From assembly GCF_028609885.1 (NCBI RefSeq), contig NZ_CP063195.1:1488001-1552000 (forward strand): a DNA stretch of 64,000 nucleotides, in the 5' to 3' direction. Of this stretch, positions 25,285 through 32,888 are shown in pieces. Each line of letters begins with the position of its first letter. Within the stretch, counting starts at the first letter, position 1. A program made the translations under genes and the position numbers. The DNA comes from Corynebacterium jeikeium (GTDB taxonomy: Bacteria > Actinomycetota > Actinomycetes > Mycobacteriales > Mycobacteriaceae). The notes under the pieces are model-generated. The model had not been told where the DNA came from. It searched no databases and was given only the letters and a program-made list of their open reading frames with translations.

Positions 25285-26126
25285 TGAAGAACTGGGCCAC
25301 CCTCGAAGCCGACGAAAACCGGCTGATGAACAAGCACTACAGCGCCGGACGAAGCGGACGGAAGATCAACAAGGTCATCATCCACCACAACGCAGGCAAC
25401 CTCACCATCAAGTCCATCTGGGACGTGTGGCAGACCCGCCAAGCATCCGCCCATTACCAGGTCGACTCCAACGGTCGCATCGGCCAACTCGTGTGGGATC
25501 GCGACACCGCCTGGCATGCAGGCAACTGGGATGCCAACACCACCTCCATCGGTATCGAACACGCCGACATCTCCTCCAAGCCCTGGCGCATCTCCGAGGC
25601 CTGCCTCGACAACGGTGCCCACCTCGTCGCGGCCATCTGCCACTACTACAAGCTCGGACGACCCGTGTGGGGCAAGAACGTGTTCGGCCACAAGCATTTC
25701 TCTTCCACCGAATGCCCGGCCTCCCTTGCAGGAAGCCAGCATGCGGCCTACATGGCACGCGCCCAGTACTGGTACGACCGCATGAGCGGCACCAAGCCCG
25801 CCCCGACACCACCGGCAAAGCCCACACCGCCCGCACCCAAGCCCTCCGCCAACATCGACGCTCTGGCTGATGCGGTCATCCGTGGAGACTACGGCAACGG
25901 CGAGGAACGCAAGCGCCGACTCGGCGGCAACTACGCCGCCGTGCAGAAACGCGTCAACGAAAAGCTCGCCGGACGAAGCCCCGCCAAGCCCTCCGTCAAC
26001 ATCGATGCCCTCGCTGATGCGGTGATCCGTGGAGACTACGGCAACGGCGAGGAACGCAAGCGCCGACTCGGAGCCAACTACGCCGCCGTGCAGAAGCGCG
26101 TCAACGAGAAGCTCGGCATCGGCTAA
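25284..26126 (+). CDS. Endolysin: N-acetylmuramoyl-L-alanine amidase with two CPL-7 repeats
   Basis: 280 residues. Residues 1-~170 are an amidase_2/PGRP domain with probable zinc ligands His in VIIHHNAGN and later His and Cys in FGHKHFSSTECPASL, and substrate residues in DTAWHAGNWDANTTSIGIEH. A Pro/Lys linker (APTPPAKPTPPAPKP) leads to two CPL-7 (CW_7) cell-wall-binding repeats at about 190-228 and 238-276. Each reads NIDALADAVIRGDYGNGEER-KRRLG. The two repeats are nearly identical at the DNA level. It cleaves the peptidoglycan stem peptide at lysis. No LysB-type mycolate esterase is visible in the window. Confidence 0.92.
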   Translation: MKNWATLEADENRLMNKHYSAGRSGRKINKVIIHHNAGNLTIKSIWDVWQTRQASAHYQVDSNGRIGQLVWDRDTAWHAGNWDANTTSIGIEHADISSKPWRISEACLDNGAHLVAAICHYYKLGRPVWGKNVFGHKHFSSTECPASLAGSQHAAYMARAQYWYDRMSGTKPAPTPPAKPTPPAPKPSANIDALADAVIRGDYGNGEERKRRLGGNYAAVQKRVNEKLAGRSPAKPSVNIDALADAVIRGDYGNGEERKRRLGANYAAVQKRVNEKLGIG

Positions 26127-26146
26127 CCCACACGAGAACACTCTCT

Positions 26147-26189
26147 GGCCCCGTCATCACCTTCATCGAGGTGGTGGCGGGGCCCTTTT
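26147..26189 (+). terminator. Strong terminator after the lysis genes
   Basis: A 16-base stem starting GGCCCCG and closing GCGGGGCC (two G-U pairs), loop TCATCG, then CTTTTC. Confidence 0.85.
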
Positions 26190-26210
26190 CTGCGTTTGCG
26201 CAGCTGGTGT

Positions 26211-26399
26211 TTACCGCAGGTCTTCGAACGGGTCGATGACGGACTGCACTCCACAGCTCGGGCAGATGAACGCGATACGGATTCCTTCACCTTCGCCTGC
26301 AACAAACGGGTCAGGGACACAATCTGAGCCGCATTCTGAACAGGTTCAGTACGACTGGTCGTCGAGAAACACCGGGAGTTCACCGTCGTCGTCAGTCAT
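26211..26399 (-). pseudogene. Small zinc-ribbon protein interrupted by an in-frame TGA
   Basis: Reading minus from ATG 26399: MTDDDGELPVFLDDQSY, then TGA at 26348-26346. The same frame then continues with TCSECGSDCVPDPFVAGEG and ICPSCGVQSVIDPFEDLR to TAA at 26211. The two Cys pairs (CSECG and CPSCG) form a zinc ribbon, so the 62-residue reading is meaningful on both sides of the stop. A single G-to-A change of a Trp codon would explain it. It faces the endolysin and shares the terminator region. Confidence 0.6.
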
Positions 26400-26611
26400 C
26401 TTCACCCGCCCTTGCTCTGGTCACGGTTCACACGTCGATGGCTCCAGATTGTGAATTGAGCAAAGAATAGCTGCCTTATCCGAATAGAGGCGCAGATCCC
26501 AGACATGGGTGCGAACTCGGCAGGGAGGCTTTGTTTCTGCTGTCCGGTTTCGTCTGGTGCAACCGGCGTATGGGCGACCACCTTTCGCCTCGTTGCCAGG
26601 AGGGCCTGCTC

Positions 26612-27022
26612 ATGGCTCTGAACCAGACTGATCGCCATCACATCCAGATGATGCGCGCTGCAGGAGTTGCCTACTCTCGTATCGCCGCGCACCTGGACCT
26701 CAACGCCAACAGCGTCAAGACCTATTGTCTGCGACACGGCATCACCGTCGACCCTGCCGTTGAGCAGGTCACGGACCCAGTTGGAGTGTGGTGCTTGCAC
26801 TGCTGCAAGCCAATCGAGCTCCGGCAAGGATCGAAGTTCTGCTCCACTTCCTGCCGACGAGCCTGGTGGGCCACCCACCGCAGAGTGGTCACCGAAGAAC
26901 TGGTCTGCGCGAACTGCCACCGACAGGTCACTGTGGCTCGCACGAACCAGACGAAACGCAAGTACTGCTGCCACCCGTGCTACATCCAGCACCGTTTCAA
27001 CACCCGTGGCGGTAAACGATGA
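26612..27022 (+). CDS. HTH and zinc-finger protein of the recombinase module (136 aa)
   Basis: ATG 26612 follows CAGGAGGGCC; the frame is open from 26531 without a site. The N-terminal helix-turn-helix (RHHIQMMRAAGVAYSRIAAH, LDLNANSVKTYCLRHG) resembles sigma-70 region 4 or MerR-like recognition helices. Two zinc-binding segments follow: CLHCCKPIELRQGSKFCSTS and CANCHRQ ... KYCCHPCY. Proteins of this design sit directly upstream of tandem large serine recombinases in many actinobacterial and firmicute elements. It may regulate or assist recombination; no direct function is known to me. Confidence 0.75.
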   Translation: MALNQTDRHHIQMMRAAGVAYSRIAAHLDLNANSVKTYCLRHGITVDPAVEQVTDPVGVWCLHCCKPIELRQGSKFCSTSCRRAWWATHRRVVTEELVCANCHRQVTVARTNQTKRKYCCHPCYIQHRFNTRGGKR

Positions 27023-27234
27023 ACATGGCAGCCGAGCTGACGGCTCATCACCAGCTCACGCAGGTCAAGCAGCTTCTCGAACGCGGCATCCTCACCCCAC
27101 GCGAAGCCATCACCGTGTGCCAGCGCCTCGACGCCCCAGATGCGCCACTGGCCGCCCTACAAAGAGCCAGTTTCGTTGACTATCTCGAGGGTTTGAGTGA
27201 TGTATGGATACAACCTGAAACCCTGTCTGACTAG
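27019..27234 (+). CDS. Short helical (SHOCT-like) protein of the recombinase module (71 aa)
   Basis: Starts by ATGA overlap with the zinc-finger gene. The central LTQVKQLLERGILTPREAIT resembles the SHOCT 'short C-terminal' motif (L-x-x-L-x-x-x-G-I-x-x-x-E-F). Such small proteins recur between the HTH gene and the recombinases in related elements. The role is unknown. Confidence 0.65.
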   Translation: MNMAAELTAHHQLTQVKQLLERGILTPREAITVCQRLDAPDAPLAALQRASFVDYLEGLSDVWIQPETLSD

Positions 27235-27244
27235 GAGAAATACC

Positions 27245-28690
27245 TTGAAGAGAATGGAGCAAATCACCCCGCCACCGATCAGTGCTTCTCCGCTTGTGAA
27301 AGTGGCAGCGTATGCCCGCATCAGCATGGAAACCGAGCGCACACCGCTGAGTTTGTCCACCCAAGTTTCCTACTACCAGCAACTCATTCACGACACTCCT
27401 GGCTGGACGTTCGCCGGAGTGTTCGCCGATTCTGGAATCTCTGGAACCACCACGCATCGACCCCAGTTCCAAGAAATGCTGGCCCTTGCCCGGGAAGGGG
27501 CAATCGACCTGATCCTCACCAAGTCGATCTCGCGCTTCGCTCGCAACACCGTCGACCTGCTCGAAACCGTTCGCGAGCTGAAAGACCTCGGGGTGGAGGT
27601 GCGATTCGAAAAAGAGAACATCTCCTCAACCAGCGCTGACGGAGAACTCATGCTCACCCTGCTGGCGTCTTTCGCGCAGGCAGAATCAGAGCAAATCAGC
27701 CAAAACGTGAAGTGGCGCATTTGGAAAGGCTTCGAAGAAGGAAAAGCGAACGGCTTCCACTTGTACGGTTACACCGACTCCGCTGATGGCACCGACGTGC
27801 AGATCATCGAAGAAGAAGCAGCCGTGGTGCGCTGGATCTTCGCCCAGTACATGAAGGAGACCTCGTGCGAAAAGATGGCCGCGCAGCTCATCGCCGACGG
27901 CAGGGTTCCGCATCTGGCTGACAACAAGTTGCCCGGCGAATGGGTTCGTCACATCCTGAAGAACCCGCACTACACCGGCGACCTCCTGTTGGGGCGATGG
28001 TCCACTCCGGAGGGTAGACCTGGACGAGCAGTGCGCAACACCGGCCAGTTGCCCCAGTACCTGGTGGAAAACGCGATCCCCGCGATCATCGACCGCGACA
28101 CTTTCGTCGCGGTCCAAACCGAGATTGCACGCCGACGTGAACTCGGGGCCCGGGCGAACTGGTCCATAGAAACTGTGGCGTTGACGTCGAAGATCAAATG
28201 CGTGTCCTGCAACTGCTCGTTTGTGCGCAACGTACGCAATCCGAAAACCCAAAACTCGATCTCCACCGAGCACTGGATCTGCACCGAACGGAAGAAAGGC
28301 CGCAAAACCGGATGCGGCACCTGCGAAATCTCTGACACGGCGCTCAAAGGCTTCATCGCTCAAGTTCTGGGTATCGAGGCCTTCGACGAGGATGTGTTCA
28401 ACGAGCGTATCGACCACATTGACGTGCAGGGAAAAGACCATTACACGTTTCAGTACACCGATGGCACCAGCAGCTCGCACACGTGGCGACCAAACCTGAA
28501 GAAGAGCTCGTGGACCCCAGCAAGAAAAGCCGCCTGGGGTGAACTCGTGCGTGCCCGCTGGGCCGAAGCCAAAAGGCTCGGGTTGGACAATCCACGGCAA
28601 GCACCAACACCGCCAGAAGCATTGGCGAAGTACCGGGCCGTGGCCAAGGCAGAGGCTGAGCGCCTGCGCGCCGAGCGAGGCGAACGCTAA
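27245..28690 (+). CDS. Large serine recombinase 1
   Basis: About 481 residues. TTG 27245 lies six bases after TAGGAGA; ATG 27254 is an alternative. The resolvase domain has nucleophile Ser27 in AAYARISME, the conserved DLILTKSISRFARNTVDLLE helix region and FADSGISG. The recombinase domain (EEEAAVVRWIFAQYMKE, LKNPHYTGDLLLGR) and a zinc ribbon (CVSCNCSF and CGTCE) follow. There is no obvious long coiled-coil after the ribbon, unlike recombinase 2. It probably acts with recombinase 2 in integration and excision of the prophage. Confidence 0.88.
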   Translation: MKRMEQITPPPISASPLVKVAAYARISMETERTPLSLSTQVSYYQQLIHDTPGWTFAGVFADSGISGTTTHRPQFQEMLALAREGAIDLILTKSISRFARNTVDLLETVRELKDLGVEVRFEKENISSTSADGELMLTLLASFAQAESEQISQNVKWRIWKGFEEGKANGFHLYGYTDSADGTDVQIIEEEAAVVRWIFAQYMKETSCEKMAAQLIADGRVPHLADNKLPGEWVRHILKNPHYTGDLLLGRWSTPEGRPGRAVRNTGQLPQYLVENAIPAIIDRDTFVAVQTEIARRRELGARANWSIETVALTSKIKCVSCNCSFVRNVRNPKTQNSISTEHWICTERKKGRKTGCGTCEISDTALKGFIAQVLGIEAFDEDVFNERIDHIDVQGKDHYTFQYTDGTSSSHTWRPNLKKSSWTPARKAAWGELVRARWAEAKRLGLDNPRQAPTPPEALAKYRAVAKAEAERLRAERGER

Positions 28691-30289
28691 ATGGCCCGCA
28701 CCGTCACAGCAATCCCCGCCACCCGAGCGCTCCACACGGGTGCTCCACTTGGACAGACAACCCTGCGCAGGGTCGCCGGGTATGCCCGCGTGTCCACCGA
28801 CCACGACGATCAGGTGACGTCCTACGAAGCCCAAGTCGACTACTACACCCGCTACATCAGCGACCACGCGGGCTGGCAGTTCGTCAAGGTCTATACCGAT
28901 GAAGGCATCACCGGTACCTCAACCAAACACCGCGCTGGGTTCCAGCAGATGGTGACCGACGCGCTCGACGGCAAGATCGACCTGATCATCACCAAGAGCG
29001 TGTCCCGGTTCGCCCGCAACACCGTCGACTCGCTGACCACCGTTCGAGCGCTTAAAGACAAAGGCGTGGAGGTCTTCTTCGAGAAAGAAGGCATCTGGAC
29101 CTTCGACGCCAAAGGCGAGCTCCTCATCACCATCATGAGCTCGCTGGCGCAAGAAGAAGCCCGCTCCATCTCGGAAAACGTCACCTGGGGGCACCGCAAA
29201 CGCTTCGCCGACGGCAAGGTCACCGTCCCATACTCTCGGTTCCTTGGATACGACAAAGGTGAAGACGGAAGCCTCGTCATCAACCCCGAGCAAGCCAAAA
29301 CCGTGCGCCGGATCTACAACATGTACTTAGGCGGCATGTCCATCGGAACGATCGCCCGCACCCTCACCGACGAGCCAGAGACCTTCACCGCTGCAGGCAA
29401 CAAGACCTGGTATTACCGATCCATACGAGCGATTCTCACCAACGAGAAATACAAGGGTGACGCTCTCCTGCAGAAGTCGTACGTCGCTGACTACCTGACG
29501 AAACGTCAAGTCATCAACCAAGGCGAAGTGCCCCAGTACTACGTCACCGCCAGCCATGAGGCGATCATCAGCCCCGCAGTGTGGGACTTCGTCCAAGCCG
29601 AGATAGCTAAAGGCGCTAGGGATCAGCGAACCCAGCACCGCACCCGCCCCTTCTCATCGACCTTCGAGTGCAGCCAGTGCGGGCACTTCTTCGGCTCGAA
29701 AACCTGGCACGCGGGCAGTAAGTACGAAAAGGTCATCTGGCGGTGCGGCCACAAATACGCAGGCCAGGACAAATGCGCCACCGGGCACATCAGTGATCAG
29801 CGACTCAAGGACATGTTCCTGGAGGCCATTCGCCTTCGATTCGGCTCACCGACCGACACCGGTGTCAGCCAAGCCGTTCTCGACGCCCTCGACACAAGTG
29901 ACCTGGAGGTTGAGGCCGCCGGGCTTCTCGCTCAGATCAACGAGGTGGCAAAGAAGCTCCAATCGATGATCGCCCACAATGCACGAGTCGCTCAAGACCA
30001 GCAAGCCTACGAGAAGGCGTTCAACGCTAGCCACGAGCAGCACCAGGCGCTGTTAGCTGAGCACGCTGCCGTGGTCGCCGAGATCCAGAACAAGAACAAC
30101 CGACTGGCCGCCTACCACTACTACAGGGAAGAGACCGCCAACCTTGATCTTGAACAGTTGGTCTTCAGCCCATACCTCTGCGTAGCTTTGCTCGAAAAAG
30201 GCACCGTCGACGTCGACGGCAACGTCACCTTTCAATTCCGCGACGGCAGCACCCAAGTAGTCGCCATCAAGCCATCAGATGGCGCATAG
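28691..30289 (+). CDS. Large serine recombinase 2
   Basis: 532 residues; the ATG directly follows the TAA of recombinase 1. The nucleophile is Ser35 in GYARVSTDHDD, with VYTDEGITGTS and DLIITKSVSRFARNTVDSLT in the catalytic domain. The recombinase domain (EQAKTVRRIYNMYLGGMSIG) and zinc ribbon (CSQCGHFF and CGHKYAGQDKC) are followed by a coiled-coil (LLAQINEVAKKLQSMIAHNA ... HQALLAEHAAVVAEIQ), typical of integrases of this class. It shares about the same organisation as recombinase 1 but is clearly diverged, so the pair is likely heteromeric or division-of-labour rather than a recent duplication. Confidence 0.9.
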   Translation: MARTVTAIPATRALHTGAPLGQTTLRRVAGYARVSTDHDDQVTSYEAQVDYYTRYISDHAGWQFVKVYTDEGITGTSTKHRAGFQQMVTDALDGKIDLIITKSVSRFARNTVDSLTTVRALKDKGVEVFFEKEGIWTFDAKGELLITIMSSLAQEEARSISENVTWGHRKRFADGKVTVPYSRFLGYDKGEDGSLVINPEQAKTVRRIYNMYLGGMSIGTIARTLTDEPETFTAAGNKTWYYRSIRAILTNEKYKGDALLQKSYVADYLTKRQVINQGEVPQYYVTASHEAIISPAVWDFVQAEIAKGARDQRTQHRTRPFSSTFECSQCGHFFGSKTWHAGSKYEKVIWRCGHKYAGQDKCATGHISDQRLKDMFLEAIRLRFGSPTDTGVSQAVLDALDTSDLEVEAAGLLAQINEVAKKLQSMIAHNARVAQDQQAYEKAFNASHEQHQALLAEHAAVVAEIQNKNNRLAAYHYYREETANLDLEQLVFSPYLCVALLEKGTVDVDGNVTFQFRDGSTQVVAIKPSDGA

Positions 30290-30352
30290 CACCATACCCG
30301 CCGTCGGTCCCTCATCACCCCGGAGAGGCGAGCAGTCAACTAAGATCTGGGC

Positions 30353-31207
30353 ATGAGCTTTACTGCAACAGTTTTACGTGTGCTGGTTGCTTCGCCTTCC
30401 GATGTTCCTGAGGCTCGTGACGCCGTTGAGAGCGCAATTCATTCATGGAACAGCCGCCATGCTGCTACGCGAAGTATCGTGCTACTCCCATGGCGTTGGG
30501 AAAGCTCTTCTGTGCCCCTATTGGGTGATCATCCACAGTCAATCATCAATGAACAAGGGGTCGACGGGGCCGACATCATCGTAGCGTTGTTCGGCAGCCG
30601 TCTTGGTTCTCCCACTCGCGAAGCGGTTTCAGGAACCGTTGAAGAGATCGAGCGTGCCGTCAATAGCGGGAAGCCAGTGCACCTGTACTTCTCAACAGCT
30701 CCACTACCGCACGACGTAGACACCTCTCAATTGGACGGGCTTCGTCAATTTAGGCAGGAAATAAGCGAGCGGGGTCTGCTTGGCGAGTTTGACGATGCGC
30801 GCCAGCTTGAAAGCCAGATCTGGGCAGCCATTGAGCTTGACTTGGCCAGGATGGATACGTTCACGGCAGCGAGTCAAGACACTCCAGTCGGTGTCAGGTT
30901 CCGAGTCGCCTCCAACAGCGAGCGGTTGCAAACAGGCATCGACAAGTCCGGTAAGGCGAAGTATGAAACTAAGCGCTGGTACGAAGTTACCAATACTGGT
31001 GATCTCGCTGCTGAGTCGGTGACCTTCGAAGGCCAAGCTGCATCGGGTCTTATGAGACTCCTTGTGGATAATCAGCCAGTCACGCTGGAACCTGGAGTCA
31101 TCTGGAAAGTGCCAGTCCTGCATTCGATGAACACCGCAGGCACAAAGCTCATCGTGCACTGGGTCGAAGATAACGAGCAACAGTCAAAGTCGTTCGACGT
31201 CCAATAG
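30353..31207 (+). CDS. DUF4062-domain protein, candidate defence or cargo gene
   Basis: 284 residues. The N-terminal ~100 residues (RVLVASPSDVPEARDAVESA, GADIIVALFGSRLGSPTREA, EEIERAVNSGKPVHLYFS) match DUF4062, a TIR/SLOG-like Rossmann domain common in conflict-system proteins. The C-terminal ~110 residues are a beta-sandwich-like region (KRWYEVTNTGDLAAESVTFE) without a recognised family. No signal peptide or membrane segment. It lies between the recombinases and the presumed right attachment region and has lower GC than its neighbours, as cargo genes often do. The function is inferred from domain type and position. Confidence 0.7.
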   Translation: MSFTATVLRVLVASPSDVPEARDAVESAIHSWNSRHAATRSIVLLPWRWESSSVPLLGDHPQSIINEQGVDGADIIVALFGSRLGSPTREAVSGTVEEIERAVNSGKPVHLYFSTAPLPHDVDTSQLDGLRQFRQEISERGLLGEFDDARQLESQIWAAIELDLARMDTFTAASQDTPVGVRFRVASNSERLQTGIDKSGKAKYETKRWYEVTNTGDLAAESVTFEGQAASGLMRLLVDNQPVTLEPGVIWKVPVLHSMNTAGTKLIVHWVEDNEQQSKSFDVQ

Positions 31208-31233
31208 CGCACGAGGTTACGTAAGTGAACCAG

Positions 31234-31857
31234 TCAGGCGGCTAAATCGTAGTTCGCGCGCGTTTGTATCCAGCGTGGCATGAAAGTTTCATAAACGGTG
31301 GTGGAGCGGGGAGCATCCTTCGGGATTTCCAGTACCTGAGCCATGATTCTGGAAACTTCAGCCGGGGTGTAGAACTGGCCCTTGCTCTTGCCGGACTCTG
31401 TCGCAAAATGCCGCATGAGGTACTCATACGCATCCCCGAGCAAGTCGTCACCTTCAGCACGCGAACCAGTGAAGTCGATGTCCTGGAAGATGCTAATGAG
31501 GTTGGTCAGGCGATCCTGCATCGCCTTGCCTTCGCCCAATTTGTTTGGGTCATCGAAGTCGGCGTTGTTGATCACGCCCTGCAGGTCGTTCTCCTCAGCC
31601 AGCCGGCGGATGGCGATGTTCATCCTCTCGCCGATGTCCGGGGCACCCTTCACGGCAACCAGATCATCGAAAGAGCCACCCTCGGGAACCTCGATCAGGC
31701 TGTAAGGATCGCTCTTGGCCTTATCCGAGACGTACTTTACGAAGAGCAGCGTTAGGACGTAGTCCTTGTACTGGCTGGCGTCCATGCCGCCGCGCAGCTC
31801 ATCGGCACTCTTCCAGAGGGAGCTATAAAGATCAGACTTTTTGAGAGCCACTACCAT
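31234..31857 (-). pseudogene. hsdM: Type I restriction methylase HsdM, 5' fragment, copy A
   Basis: 207 residues: the HsdM N-terminal helical domain (LYSSLWKSADELRGGMDASQ, YKDYVLTLLFVKYVSDKAKS) and the beginning of the methylase domain (SGKSKGQFYTPAEVSRIM). Similarity to the family ends after STTVY, where a complete HsdM continues with D-P-x-C-G-S-G. The last 18 residues (ETFMPRWIQTRANYDLAA) are unrelated. The SAM-binding and catalytic motifs are therefore absent and no hsdS or hsdR is in the window. The break point coincides with the end of the prophage, suggesting integration into hsdM. Confidence 0.82.
31289..31296. other. Presumed right prophage boundary within hsdM
   Basis: HsdM family similarity stops at the minus-strand codons for V-Y-(D/E), about 31289-31300, while the DUF4062 cargo gene and recombinases lie immediately left. 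The matching left end and the 3' half of hsdM would be beyond the left window edge, so no core sequence can be compared here. Confidence 0.4.
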
Positions 31858-32243
31858 GCCACCACCTTCGGCAGCTTGGCCACTAACTTCTTACCCTGGG
31901 CTCTTAAGGTCATATGCTGTTCGTCTCCTCCACTGAACGTGGTTAATCTTCTAGTTAATACCGACATTACTGACCGACTCAGACACGAATGCCGGGCAGT
32001 ACCCGTCGAAGAGGTTCAATCAGGGTTCCGAGGGATTAATGAGCCTCTACGGCGTGCAGCTGCCAATGGTGCAATTATACTTTGACCAGGTGTTTTATAA
32101 ATCGTTTGATGGTTACAGTCTAGGCGCCCATTACATTTTCGGTTCGCTCGTGCGTTCGCCCTACCCCGTCCCCTAAAGGTCTATCCACTCCAGTGTGCGC
32201 AGATTCTGCCCGCCGCAAGGGGGTCGCGGATACATTCCAGCGC

Positions 32244-32417
32244 ATGCACACAACCAATGACACCCCCGACCTGGATGGCTACGTGGGCTGGGTTGTTGAT
32301 GACCTCAAATGGGGAACGTTGCAGGACTACCTCGGCACCGAGGAGGAAGCTCGCGAGCTCTCTTCTCGGACCGGTGGCGGTCCTATCTACAAGCGAACTT
32401 GGATGCGCCTAGCGTGA
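32244..32417 (+). CDS. Small hypothetical protein (57 aa), copy A
   Basis: ATG 32244 opens MHTTNDTPDLDGYVGWVVDD and ends IYKRTWMRLA. Composition and acidic N-terminus look protein-like, and copy B keeps the same sequence except for a one-base deletion in a C-run that breaks the frame. No family recognised; an upstream ATG at 32193 adds 17 unlikely residues. Confidence 0.45.
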   Translation: MHTTNDTPDLDGYVGWVVDDLKWGTLQDYLGTEEEARELSSRTGGGPIYKRTWMRLA

Positions 32418-32780
32418 GTACGGTGAACCGACAGCAGCCTCCACCCCACGTAAAACGTCAGTACAGAACGCCAATTTGTGGGTAAGGGGTAGAACGTAGG
32501 CTCACATAGCGCGACAGGCTCCCATCTTCTTCTATTCTAAGGGGAGGCAACCTCTCACCTACGTGCTGGCGTATCCACTACTTCGAGTTCATGTGTGGAG
32601 GGTGTCACTCGGAGGGACACGCCCTGGAAGTCCCTGAGGTCGGATAGAAGGAGACGAATTCCCCGTTGTTTCATCACTCACAGAGAAAGCAGGCTTAGCC
32701 TGCAGGGTCCGGGCAATTTTGCCCGATGGAATGAAGAGTCACCGCCGCGCCGGCGGGATAGGGGATGCGGACGTTTTTGT
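32418..32780. other. Non-coding stretch with short hairpins
   Basis: I see no convincing gene here. Short inverted repeats are present (GCAGGCTTAGCCTGC at about 32689-32703; CGGGCAATTTTGCCCG at about 32709-32724; GGACGTTTTTGTCC just before the IS). They could belong to a structured RNA leader now cut from its gene by the IS at 32789, but I cannot match a known riboswitch class. Confidence 0.3.
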
Positions 32781-32888
32781 CCATTAACGGGTTAAGTAAA
32801 GAAAAGTGTGTCTTTTCCGGGCGTGTTGCGGTTATTTGATCCAGCCTTTTTGGATGCCGAGGTTGTGTTGGTAGCTGGTGTCGATGGC

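Noticed and set aside
32418..32788. Possible riboswitch or structured RNA before the IS
   Set aside because: Several short hairpins are present, but I could not match the conserved core of any class I know, and the copy B version is full of indels. Noted only as non-coding.
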